A stretch of 22,311 bases of DNA from JAGOPO01 sp038065515 (GCA_038065515.1 JBBTQV010000011.1:1-22311), one strand, 5' to 3'. Shown: positions 7,376 through 14,720, counted from the first letter of the stretch. Numbers and translations are program-made. The notes: a model not told the origin generated them from the letters alone.

Positions 7376-9013
7376 TTAGTAATCCATGCCGCCGCCCATG
7401 CCGGGGCCGCCTGCGGGAGGAGTTTTTGGTTCGGGTTTGTCGGTCACCACAGCTTCTGTGGTGAGAATGAGGGAGGCGACGGAGACAGCGTTGACCAGCG
7501 CGGTCTTCACGACCTTGAGCGGGTCGATGATACCGGCGGAAATCATGTCCACATAATCGCCGGCCGCGGCATCGAACCCCTTGCCTTCATCCATTTCCGA
7601 AATGCGAAGGACGACTTCATTGGCATCCTTGCCGGCGTTCTCCGCGATGGAGCGCAGGGGCTTCTCCAAAATCGCTTTGATGATTGCGACGCCTTTTGCC
7701 TCATCGCCGAATTCGCCGACACCTTTGATTGACTTCGCGGTCAGCGCACGGGCCGCACAGAACAGTGCGACACCACCGCCCGACACGATTCCCTCTTCCA
7801 GCGCGGCGCGGGTCGCCGACACGGCGTCATCAATGCGGAACTTTTTCTCTTTCATTTCGGTCTCGGTCAAACCGCCGACCTTGATGACCGCGACTCCGCC
7901 GGACAGCTTTGCCAGCCGTTCCTGCAGTTTTTCTTTGTCGTAGGAAGACTTGGTATTTTCCAGTTGGGTCTTGATCTGCGAGATTCGCTTGTCGATGTCG
8001 GCCTTCTTGCCCTTGCCGTCCACAATGGTCGTGGATTCTTTGGTCGCCTTCACTTTGTGGGCGCGGCCGAGCATGGTCAGCTCCATGGTCTCCAGCTTCA
8101 AACCTTTTTCTTCGGCGATAACGGTGCCGCCCGTGATGGTGGCGATATCTTCCAGCATCTCTTTCTTGCGGTCGCCAAAGCCGGGAGCTTTCATCGCAAG
8201 TGCGTTGAAATTGCCACGCAATTTGTTGACCACGAGAGTCGCCAGCGCATCGCCGTCCACATCATCGGCGATGATGACCAGATCGCGCTTGCCCGCCTGA
8301 TTGATTTTTTGCAATAGCGGCACGATGTCGTTGATGCTGGAAATCTTGCGGTCGGTGATAAGAATGTAGGGGTCTTCGTAGACGGCCTCCATGCGCTCGG
8401 CATTCGTCACCATGTACGGACTGATGTATCCGCGGTCGAACTGCATACCCTCCACCAGCTCTCTGCCCATTTCAGCCGACTGCGACTCTTCAACGGTCAC
8501 GACGCCATCCTTGCCGACCTGTTTGAACACATCGGCAATCAGTTTGCCGATTTCGGGGTCGTTGGCGGAAATCGAGGCGACTTCTTTGAGATTTTCAGTG
8601 GTAACTTTCTTCTTTTTGCTCTCCAGATAGGCGATGACCCAGTCGGTTGCCTTGTCCATGCCGCGCTTGAGCACGATGGGATTGGCACCCGAAGATACGG
8701 CCGAGAACCCTTCAGCAACGATGGCCTGCGCAAGAATCGTCGCGGTCGTGGTGCCGTCGCCGGCCATGTCGTTCGTCTTAGAGGCGACTTCTTTCACCAG
8801 CTCGGCCCCGACATTCTCAAACTTATCTTCCAGCTCAATGTCCTTAGCAACCGTAACGCCGTCTTTCGTGATAATGGGCGAACCGAATCCGCGGTCGAGC
8901 ACCACATTACGGCCCTTAGGGCCCAGGGTGACTTTGACCGCATTTGCCAGCTTATCGACTCCCCGTTTCAGGGATTCGCGCGCTTCGTCTTTGTATTGAA
9001 TAAGTTTAGCCAT
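7376..9013 (-). CDS. groEL: Chaperonin GroEL (60 kDa)
   Basis: At 545 aa this is a full-length group I chaperonin, forming the ATP-driven folding cage with GroES. It has the N-terminal VTLGPKGRNVVLDRGFGSP, the ATPase loop GDGTTTATILAQAI and the C-terminal Gly/Met tail ending GGPGMGGGMDY. The gene follows groES at an 88-nt distance. That gap holds an AT-rich inverted repeat. No clear SD precedes the ATG at 9013. Confidence 0.99.
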   Translation of the reverse strand: MAKLIQYKDEARESLKRGVDKLANAVKVTLGPKGRNVVLDRGFGSPIITKDGVTVAKDIELEDKFENVGAELVKEVASKTNDMAGDGTTTATILAQAIVAEGFSAVSSGANPIVLKRGMDKATDWVIAYLESKKKKVTTENLKEVASISANDPEIGKLIADVFKQVGKDGVVTVEESQSAEMGRELVEGMQFDRGYISPYMVTNAERMEAVYEDPYILITDRKISSINDIVPLLQKINQAGKRDLVIIADDVDGDALATLVVNKLRGNFNALAMKAPGFGDRKKEMLEDIATITGGTVIAEEKGLKLETMELTMLGRAHKVKATKESTTIVDGKGKKADIDKRISQIKTQLENTKSSYDKEKLQERLAKLSGGVAVIKVGGLTETEMKEKKFRIDDAVSATRAALEEGIVSGGGVALFCAARALTAKSIKGVGEFGDEAKGVAIIKAILEKPLRSIAENAGKDANEVVLRISEMDEGKGFDAAAGDYVDMISAGIIDPLKVVKTALVNAVSVASLILTTEAVVTDKPEPKTPPAGGPGMGGGMDY

Positions 9014-9023
9014 ACCTATGATA

Positions 9024-9103
9024 AATCTCTAACATCTAATCTCGAATCTCTAAATCAGCAGATTCGATATTGTTTAGAAATTAGGATTTAGAATTTAGAG
9101 ATT
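9024..9103. repeat. AT-rich imperfect palindrome between groES and groEL
   Basis: The outer arms AATCTCTAA (9024-9032) and TTAGAGATT (9095-9103) pair perfectly. The inner copy AATCTCTAAAT (9045-9055) can alternatively pair with ATTTAGAGATT (9093-9103), and GAATCTCTAAA pairs imperfectly with TTTAGAAATT. The right arm runs over the groES stop codon. As RNA this would be a hairpin of about 80 nt separating the two chaperonin genes. Confidence 0.7.
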
Positions 9104-9386
9104 ACTCGATTACCGCAAGAATATCCTCTTCCTTTGTGATAAGGTATTCCTTCTCATCTATCTTAATCATGTTGGGGCCGTACTTGGTGAACAGCACGAT
9201 ATCGCCCTTCTTCACCGACGGCTTCTGCAGTTTCCCGTCCACGAACTTCCCTTCTCCGACCGCAATCACCTTGCCCTGCTCCGGCCGTTCCTTGGTGACC
9301 GTATCCGGCAGAATAATACCGCCACGCTTCACTTCTTCTTTCAGGGGCTCGATGAGCACCTGATCGCGCAATGGTTTTATTTTCAT
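9102..9386 (-). CDS. groES: Co-chaperonin GroES (10 kDa)
   Basis: This 94-aa protein is a normal-length GroES, the heptameric lid of GroEL. Family features are IKPLRDQVLIEPL at the start, the mobile loop region KEEVKRGGIILPDTVTKERP, the GKVIAVGEG segment and the C-terminal YLITKEEDILAVIE. It is first in the groES-groEL operon. There is no SD before the ATG at 9386. The leader is about 217 nt long and contains a CIRCE-like operator and a 158-nt palindrome. Confidence 0.98.
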   Translation of the reverse strand: MKIKPLRDQVLIEPLKEEVKRGGIILPDTVTKERPEQGKVIAVGEGKFVDGKLQKPSVKKGDIVLFTKYGPNMIKIDEKEYLITKEEDILAVIE

Positions 9387-9412
9387 ATATATTGCGTTAT
9401 TACTTAGTATGT

Positions 9413-9570
9413 GAACCTATCTCAACATGCCCTTTCGCCTGCAATGCCAGGATTCGGGCTGCGAATATTCAGAATATCCGTCGACATAGTCCCGCTATGT
9501 CTCCATATATTCTTCTCTTCTCGCTCCGAATCCTGTCATTTCGGTCAGAAAAGCATATTGATATAGGTTC
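9413..9570. repeat. 158-bp long imperfect palindrome in the groES leader
   Basis: The two halves are near mirror images. GAACCTAT (9413-9420) pairs with ATAGGTTC (9563-9570), CAGGATTCGG (9448-9457) with CCGAATCCTG (9526-9535), and GACATAG (9483-9489) with CTATGTC (9495-9501) around the 5-nt loop TCCCG. Partly matching sequence joins these blocks in the same order on both sides. It lies between the CIRCE and the groES ATG, so it should form one long hairpin in the leader RNA. Confidence 0.85.
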
Positions 9571-9576
9571 TGGACA

Positions 9577-9603
9577 TTGGCACTCCGACCAATAAAGTGC
9601 CAG
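9577..9603. promoter_or_regulatory. CIRCE-like HrcA operator of groESL
   Basis: TTGGCACTC, a 9-nt spacer and AAGTGCCAG match the CIRCE layout (TTAGCACTC-N9-GAGTGCTAA) with one and three changes in the half-sites; GGCACT and AGTGCC remain exact mirror images. It begins at the predicted transcription start of groES, the classical position for HrcA repression. Confidence 0.85.
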
Positions 9604-9610
9604 CTCCACT

Positions 9611-9639
9611 ATCTTAGAAAAAAGAAGAGGCGGTGTCAA
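9611..9639 (-). promoter_or_regulatory. groESL promoter
   Basis: On the minus strand a perfect TTGACA (9639-9634), 17-nt spacer and TAAGAT (9616-9611) place transcription start near 9604, directly at the CIRCE. The -35 lies inside the terminator hairpin of the upstream peptidase gene. Confidence 0.7.
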
Positions 9640-9653
9640 TGACGACACCGCCT
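9615..9653 (-). terminator. Intrinsic terminator of the S55-type peptidase gene
   Basis: On the minus strand AGGCGGTGTC (9653-9644) pairs with GACACCGCCT (9637-9628) around a 6-nt loop, followed by CTTCTTTTTTC. It begins 6 nt after the peptidase stop and overlaps the groESL promoter. Confidence 0.9.
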
Positions 9654-9658
9654 GCTGA

Positions 9659-11362
9659 CTACGGATGACCGGGAGGCATAGTTCCGGCCGTCCCGACTTT
9701 GAACTCCACTTCTTTTCTGCCGGACACCTGGAAATCCCCGACGACGACCTGATACTCCTCTACATTACTGGATAACCGCTTGGAAGTCTTCTTCACCTCC
9801 GCGGCGATATCCCCCACCTGCATCGGCACAGACTTGTCGGTGCTCGGCGGTCCAACCTTTGATGGCGGCAGTACCATGTAGATGTACACCGCATCGGGTC
9901 TGCGCTTAGCGCTTAGCGACTCGGCAAGCGATGCGAGGTTTACTACCGTTGAGCCACCTCCCTCAATGGCATCGACGGCTCCCGCATCTCCGACCACGAT
10001 TTTGCCGACACCGTACTGCAAATCGAATGGGAGCGGAATATCCAAGGTCACCGTTTTCGCGTCCTTGAGCGGCTGGCTCAAGGTGATGCGCAACGAAAGC
10101 GTCTCTCCCGGTTTGAAATTTGGGCGATCCAAGCTCACTGAATCGATGGACAGCGTACGATACTCATCGAACACCTTCACCGAAACGGAAACCTTTTTGA
10201 TTCTCGCCTTGGTAAAGCGATTGGAGAGCACTGAATCCGTTTTGTCCTTCAGCATCGCAAACGGCGACAAACCGTCCGCCCCGGTAATACTGGTGAACGA
10301 GTCACTGAAATCGATATCGCCCACACCTTCAACTTCCAGCTTTCCGTTGACGAACAGCGTCATATCCCCCATTTCCCGCGACCACGCCTTGATAGCCGTG
10401 GACACGCCGCTTCCGATGATGATGGGAGCAATGGATGGTTCCGCGACACTGAAGAAGTTGAATACTTTGTGCTGGCCGGCGCTGGTAAGCAAGTCAATGG
10501 AAACGGGAATCGCGGTCTGCGGTTCGCGCCCCAGCACACCGTAGATACCGGTCTCACGATCCTGCGTGATGACGCCCACGGCAGCCGCGTTCTGAAGCGG
10601 AACCGCAACGATGTATGACCGGTCGTACTTCTGCTGTACGGTCAGTACTTTCATCGGCACCAAACGGTACTCCGCAGGTCCGAGCTGCAGGAATGGGTGG
10701 CCGAACATGAACACTTTATCCCCGTCCACATGCGACACCGTTCCGTAGCTGGTGAGGTCGAAGTCTCCCCACGCAAGCTGAACGCCGAGCACGCTCCCGG
10801 CTATTACCGGCGCGGGCGTACCGCGGGCAACCACCCCGCTGGTCACATTCTGATCCAGCATCATCAGTAACGGGTTGCTGGCCGGCAGAGTTTTGCGCAT
10901 CATGGACAACAGATTCGCACTATCGGTGCCGGGTTTTACGGAAGCCGTCGCCGAGGCATCATTCTTCTGCACATTCAGCACTTCAAGGATTGGCGTCAGA
11001 TACGGAATCGGATTGCGCGCCCAATTGTCGCCGAACGACAGCGTCCCAATCTTATTGCGGACACCCTGAATGTCCACATACACCGGACTGCCGGACTGTC
11101 CGGCCGCGATGACCGGTAAATCATCCAATGTCACGGCAATCCAGTCATGTCCCGAACCGTTTGCATTGTACATGACGCTCAAGAAACGGCCCTCAAAACG
11201 CCTCGGACCACTCGGATCAAGCGTTGAGAATCCGTAGACCGGCGCGCCGTACGGCAATGTCTCCACTTGCGTGATATTCAGCATCGGCTCTTCGGCTGTT
11301 GTCGCAGGCGCTAGGCCCGCGGCGAGCACCGCACTCAACAGATACGGAAGTAACAGGCGCAT
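9659..11362 (-). CDS. Exported SpoIVB/S55-type serine peptidase domain protein
   Basis: The ATG at 11362 is chosen because GGAGGG ends 4 nt before it; the ATG at 11374 precedes this SD. The 567-aa product has a signal peptide (MRLLLPYLLSAVLAAGLAPA). The S55 peptidase domain follows, with the active-serine motif AAGQSGSPVYVD (residues about 86-97; usual form GMSGSPVY), a later GSVLGVQLAWGDFDLTSYGTVSHVDGD-type region and the conserved GHPFLQLGP. The C-terminal part (from about residue 370) is beta-rich and ends in a Ser/Lys-rich segment. In Bacillus, SpoIVB cleaves SpoIVFA during sporulation; related exported proteins occur in non-sporulating phyla with unknown targets. The nucleotidyltransferase-like gene lies 70 nt upstream. 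Confidence 0.85.
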   Translation of the reverse strand: MRLLLPYLLSAVLAAGLAPATTAEEPMLNITQVETLPYGAPVYGFSTLDPSGPRRFEGRFLSVMYNANGSGHDWIAVTLDDLPVIAAGQSGSPVYVDIQGVRNKIGTLSFGDNWARNPIPYLTPILEVLNVQKNDASATASVKPGTDSANLLSMMRKTLPASNPLLMMLDQNVTSGVVARGTPAPVIAGSVLGVQLAWGDFDLTSYGTVSHVDGDKVFMFGHPFLQLGPAEYRLVPMKVLTVQQKYDRSYIVAVPLQNAAAVGVITQDRETGIYGVLGREPQTAIPVSIDLLTSAGQHKVFNFFSVAEPSIAPIIIGSGVSTAIKAWSREMGDMTLFVNGKLEVEGVGDIDFSDSFTSITGADGLSPFAMLKDKTDSVLSNRFTKARIKKVSVSVKVFDEYRTLSIDSVSLDRPNFKPGETLSLRITLSQPLKDAKTVTLDIPLPFDLQYGVGKIVVGDAGAVDAIEGGGSTVVNLASLAESLSAKRRPDAVYIYMVLPPSKVGPPSTDKSVPMQVGDIAAEVKKTSKRLSSNVEEYQVVVGDFQVSGRKEVEFKVGTAGTMPPGHP

Positions 11363-11432
11363 AGCACCCTCCATTCATTGATACGAGTTATTGTTAACGA
11401 CCTACGGATTGCGCAGTTTTACGGGTTTTCAT

Positions 11433-12413
11433 TTATTTTGTCAATCCCGAGTCGCGTTCGAGATACCGGCCGAGTCCGTAACGAGTGAGTGTCGTATGGT
11501 AGCGGGCAAGCGCCACCGCCTCAAAGGAGTGCGGGTGAAATTCCAGCTCACGGGCATCGGCGACAATGCGGCCGCCCCGTTCGCGCGTGACCGGATTGCG
11601 ATTGATGCGCCGTTGCATCCATACCCGAAAGACGCGTTCGATTGCGGCGCCAATAAATGTGTTCAGGAAAAATTCCAGTGTCCGGCGCGCTGCGTTGAGC
11701 ACGCGTGAATGCGTTACGCTGCGGCGCACAAACTCGGTGCCCCCCGCCTGTGCTGAATAATCGCAAATCCATTGATTCGCCTGCCACAATTTTCGCAAAA
11801 TGTTGTTCGTGTCGAACACGGGAATCAGCCACGCCATCGCGTGTGCCGTGAAGATACTCCGATGGCGAAGCGCCAGCCCATCGGTTGTGATGTAGTGATT
11901 AAAACAAAATGTATCGGGCGCACTGCGCATCCGCTTGGTCCGGAGCCGGCCCATCATCAGCGTCGCCAGCAACAAACTCGTCCGCGCCGTGTACAGACGG
12001 CCCGCATGCGCGACAACAAACATGTCCCAGTCGCTCTCTTTGCCCGTACTGGCCAATGCGAGCGAACCGCTTGTCGCCAGCGCGCGAACATACGGCACCG
12101 CCTGCAACCACCATGCGTATTTCAGCAACCGTTGGTATTTCCGGGCGCTCTCCTTCTGTCGCTGAACAAAGAGCGCTCCAAACTCTGCGGGAGTATCAGC
12201 TAAAGCGTAGAGCCCATACTCCGTAACAACTGTTGTGTCGGCAACCAGCGCGTCCAATCGTGACACGATGGCGCCAAGTGTTGGGCGCAAGGCCGGCACC
12301 CCAAGACGCTCCGAAGGAATGAGCCTCTCATATGTCTCCACGGGTGTCAGCGGCCGTCGCAGTGCGCCATAGTACGCCAGTGTCGCGAGAATTGAGCGGT
12401 CGAGTGCTTCCAT
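11433..12413 (-). CDS. Nucleotidyltransferase-fold protein with N-terminal helical domain
   Basis: This 326-aa protein starts at an ATG at 12413 (a TTG at 12449 is possible but less likely). Residues 1-85 form a helical, winged-helix-like domain (LDRSILATLAYYGALRRPLTP). Around residue 120 the pattern GS, ten residues, DWD (GSLALASTGKESDWD) matches the metal-binding motif of DNA polymerase beta-type minimal nucleotidyltransferases. FCFNHYITTDGLALRHRSIFTAHAMAWLIPVFD follows, then a hydrophobic and Arg-rich C-terminus. The substrate cannot be told from sequence. No MNT/HEPN toxin-antitoxin partner is next to it. No SD is seen. Confidence 0.65.
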   Translation of the reverse strand: MEALDRSILATLAYYGALRRPLTPVETYERLIPSERLGVPALRPTLGAIVSRLDALVADTTVVTEYGLYALADTPAEFGALFVQRQKESARKYQRLLKYAWWLQAVPYVRALATSGSLALASTGKESDWDMFVVAHAGRLYTARTSLLLATLMMGRLRTKRMRSAPDTFCFNHYITTDGLALRHRSIFTAHAMAWLIPVFDTNNILRKLWQANQWICDYSAQAGGTEFVRRSVTHSRVLNAARRTLEFFLNTFIGAAIERVFRVWMQRRINRNPVTRERGGRIVADARELEFHPHSFEAVALARYHTTLTRYGLGRYLERDSGLTK

Positions 12414-12571
12414 ATCAGAAAGAATGCGCAACACCCGAACAAATTGCAACCCGTCCGGGACTTACACCCTCCGCTTTCCACCCAAGCCCTGTCCGCTCCC
12501 GATGCGTAACGTCGCCATCGCTGTGCGCTCGGCTTTGGTACAGCAAGCGAGCAGGCCAGGGCCTGGGTGGT

Positions 12572-12770
12572 TCGCTCTCTCCCGTAGCTCCCCGCCGTCA
12601 TACCCCAGCGAACCTTAGGAATCGGCTCGCGCATACAGATGCCATCCGTCGGCGTTGCACCAGACGCACCATCCCTATTGGTGCGTCGTATGCAACGCCA
12701 GGATGGCGCTCGTGTGTAGCGAGTGGTGAGTCGGGGTGTGGCGGCGGGGAGCGGAGAGGATGTCGAGCGA
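12572..12770. repeat. About 200-bp imperfect palindrome upstream of uvrC
   Basis: The core is nearly perfect: GCCATCC (12641-12647)/GGATGGC (12701-12707), GGCGTTGCA (12651-12659)/TGCAACGCC (12691-12699) and GACGCACCA (12663-12671)/TGGTGCGTC (12679-12687), with a 7-nt loop. The outer arms GCTCCCCGCCG (12587-12597)/CGGCGGGGAGC (12742-12752) and TCGCTC (12572-12577)/GAGCGA (12765-12770) continue the mirror. It fills most of the gene-free 12414-12816 region. The rest of that region holds a small hairpin, CAGGCC-AG-GGCCTG (12552-12565), and no other feature I can see up to the uvrC promoter. Confidence 0.85.
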
Positions 12771-12780
12771 CTAATTCCAT

Positions 12781-12809
12781 TTGATTATGGCTATATTTTA
12801 TGTTATAAT
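12781..12809 (+). promoter_or_regulatory. uvrC promoter giving a leaderless start
   Basis: TTGATT (12781-12786), a 17-nt spacer and a perfect TATAAT (12804-12809). Only 7 nt separate the -10 from the uvrC ATG (12817), so transcription should begin at the start codon. Confidence 0.85.
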
Positions 12810-12816
12810 ATTGTAT

Positions 12817-14106
12817 ATGGAGAAAGCGAAGCTCACCGCACGCATCAAAGAAGCGCCTGCCACGCCGGGCGTGTATATCTGGCGCGGGAAAGCTGGCCGC
12901 GTGCTGTATGTAGGAAAAGCGGTGAATGTGCGTTCACGCCTTTTGTCATATGCGAAAACGAAAGACCCGCGCATCATGGCAATGGTCACGGAAGCCCGTA
13001 TGGTGGAGTGGAAAACCGTGCCGACTGAAATCGAGGCGCTGATTTTGGAATCCAGCCGCATCAAACTCTTGAAGCCGAAGTTCAATATCGTGATGCGCGA
13101 CGATAAGCAGTACGCGTATGTCGCGCTCACCGATGAGGCATTTCCCCAGCCCATCGTCACGCACCAAGTTCGCAGTCTCCGAATTAAAAAGCCGTTCAAA
13201 CGGCTCATAGGCCCGTTCACCGACGCGGGCGCACTTACGATGACGATCCGGTTGCTTCGCGGACTGTTTCCCTACTGCACCTGCAAACAAAAGCATTTCA
13301 TGAAATGCCTCAACGCTCATATCGGTAAATGCCCCGGTTACTGTTGCCTCAAAGCTCCGGCAACGGCCGCACAAAAGAAAGAATATGCGCGCACCATCCG
13401 TGCCATCACCGATATTCTCACGGGCAAACGCGACACGCTCATCGGACGGCTTGAGATACAGATGAAGCATTTGGGCAAAACACAGAAACTCGATGAAGCG
13501 CTCGGGCTCCAACGGCGCATCGAACGCATCCGTCGCGTGTTCGAAAATGCGCAGCTTGTTGCCGGTCGTCGCGCGCTGACGGGTCGTCATCTCGGTGCAA
13601 TTTCGCAACTCGTCAACGAACTCGGGCTGGCAGATGAACCCAAGCGCATCGAGGGATATGATGTGGCTCATATTCAGGGCAACCACCCCTCCGGCGCGAT
13701 GGCGGTGTTCACGGACGGCCATCCCGATAGAGCGCAGTACCGCCTGTTTAATCTCCATGCCGATGCGGTAGGCGACACTGCGCAACTGCGCGAAATCATG
13801 GTGCGCCGTCTGAAGCACGACGAGTGGCCTCTGCCCGATTTGATTCTGGTTGACGGAGGAATCGCACAAATGAACACGATGGTGCGTGCGCTTGATTCTG
13901 CAGGACATCATATTCCGGTAATTGCCCTCACTAAAAACGATAAACATCAGGCCGACCACCTGTTTTCAAGTTTAGATTCAAATATCCGCATGCTCGCCGA
14001 TCTTCCCCGCGCCATGCGCGACCTGCTGGTACACATAGATACGGAAGCTCACCGTTTTTCCATCAGCCACTACCGCCGTCGCCACCGCAAGAGCTTGGTT
14101 GAATAG
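12817..14106 (+). CDS. uvrC: UvrC-type excinuclease subunit lacking the HhH domain
   Basis: UvrC makes both incisions in nucleotide excision repair. The start MEKAKLTARIKEAP at 12817 fits the promoter and the family; an in-frame ATG at 12781 lies in the promoter. The 429-aa protein has the GIY-YIG nuclease domain (GVYIWRGKAGRVLYVGKA, residues 18-35), a Cys cluster (C156, C164, C172, C176) like the UvrC Fe-S site, a coiled UVR region (about 200-245) and the RNase H-like nuclease domain with D282 (EGYDVAH), D346 (LILVDGG) and H412 (EAHRF). It stops right after that domain, so the C-terminal tandem helix-hairpin-helix (HhH) DNA-binding domain of usual UvrC (about 600 aa) is missing. The stop is genuine with no sign of a frameshift. 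Confidence 0.93.
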   Translation: MEKAKLTARIKEAPATPGVYIWRGKAGRVLYVGKAVNVRSRLLSYAKTKDPRIMAMVTEARMVEWKTVPTEIEALILESSRIKLLKPKFNIVMRDDKQYAYVALTDEAFPQPIVTHQVRSLRIKKPFKRLIGPFTDAGALTMTIRLLRGLFPYCTCKQKHFMKCLNAHIGKCPGYCCLKAPATAAQKKEYARTIRAITDILTGKRDTLIGRLEIQMKHLGKTQKLDEALGLQRRIERIRRVFENAQLVAGRRALTGRHLGAISQLVNELGLADEPKRIEGYDVAHIQGNHPSGAMAVFTDGHPDRAQYRLFNLHADAVGDTAQLREIMVRRLKHDEWPLPDLILVDGGIAQMNTMVRALDSAGHHIPVIALTKNDKHQADHLFSSLDSNIRMLADLPRAMRDLLVHIDTEAHRFSISHYRRRHRKSLVE

Positions 14107-14127
14107 TTTGAAGCGAAGTGCTATGAT
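14099..14127 (+). promoter_or_regulatory. Promoter at the end of uvrC for the downstream operon
   Basis: TTGAAT (14099-14104, overlapping the uvrC stop), a 17-nt spacer and TATGAT (14122-14127). Transcription would begin near 14134, leaving a leader of about 4 nt before the ATG at 14139. Confidence 0.6.
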
Positions 14128-14138
14128 GGTGACCTGAA

Positions 14139-14486
14139 ATGGTACGGAGATTCCTCATCAAAGTACTGGTAAGCGCACTCGCCCTGTGGGCGGCCGATTA
14201 CTTTTTGGCCGGGCTTTCCGTGGCCGGAGGCATCACGGGCTACCTTATCGCGGGGCTGGTGTTGGGCACGCTGAACACCTTTATCCGTCCGGTTTTGAAA
14301 CTGCTTACCCTACCGCTTATCCTGTTGTCACTGGGTTCATTCACGGTCGTCATCAACGCTCTTATTCTGTGGTCAGTCCCCCGCATCACGACTGCCGTTT
14401 CCATCACCGGCCTCTGGACATTATTGTGGGCAACGCTTATCGTCAGCGTGGTCAATATGCTGTTTGAACCGAATACCGACAAATAA
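14139..14486 (+). CDS. Four-TM holin-superfamily (PF04020-like) membrane protein
   Basis: This 115-aa protein is almost entirely membrane-embedded, with four predicted helices (about residues 5-24, 30-47, 52-77, 88-108). The segment GTLNTFIRPVLKLLTLPLILLSLGSFTVVINALILW is the signature of the widespread family named phage holin 4_2 / mycobacterial four-TM superfamily. Despite the name it is a common chromosomal protein of unknown function and does not indicate a prophage. There is no SD and the leader is very short. secG follows 12 nt after the stop. Confidence 0.88.
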   Translation: MVRRFLIKVLVSALALWAADYFLAGLSVAGGITGYLIAGLVLGTLNTFIRPVLKLLTLPLILLSLGSFTVVINALILWSVPRITTAVSITGLWTLLWATLIVSVVNMLFEPNTDK

Positions 14487-14498
14487 TCAATAACTACC

Positions 14499-14720
14499 AT
14501 GCAAAATATACTCACCTATGTGCAGGTCGGTTCGGCGGTTCTGCTTGTCATTTCGATTTTACTTCAACAGCGGGGATCCGGCCTCGGTTCAGGCATTGGC
14601 GGCTCCGGCATGGAATACAGCACCAAACGCGGCGTAGAAAAGGGTGTATTTTATATCACCATCGTGATGGCGATCCTCTTCGTCGGCGTTTCTATCGCCC
14701 GTCTCGTATTGGGTGCCTAA
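14499..14720 (+). CDS. secG: Preprotein translocase subunit SecG
   Basis: This 73-aa protein has the SecG layout: TM helix 1 (about 4-22), the conserved cytoplasmic loop LLQQRGSGLGSGIGGSG, and TM helix 2 (about 50-70). SecG helps SecYE/SecA move proteins through the membrane. It lies between the four-TM protein (12 nt) and a peptide-binding protein (21 nt) in one operon. The ATG at 14499 has no SD. Confidence 0.93.
   Translation: MQNILTYVQVGSAVLLVISILLQQRGSGLGSGIGGSGMEYSTKRGVEKGVFYITIVMAILFVGVSIARLVLGA

Noticed and set aside
9021..9103. CRISPR-like array from repeated AATCTCTAA words
   Set aside because: The words are inverted and irregular with no constant repeat-spacer length; it is a palindrome.
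9371..9595. Plus-strand 74-codon open frame across the groES leader
   Set aside because: It lies in the palindrome and ends in the CIRCE; no RBS or promoter is seen on that strand.
12414..12571. A tRNA or other structured RNA left of the large palindrome
   Set aside because: GGGACTTACACCCT faintly resembles an antisense T-arm, but no acceptor stem or anticodon arm can be built around it.
12946..13959. Minus-strand open frame (337 codons) opposite uvrC
   Set aside because: It is antisense to a gene with clear UvrC catalytic residues and its translation shows no recognisable domain.
14139..14486. Prophage indicated by a holin-named family
   Set aside because: The family is a common chromosomal membrane protein and no other phage gene is near.
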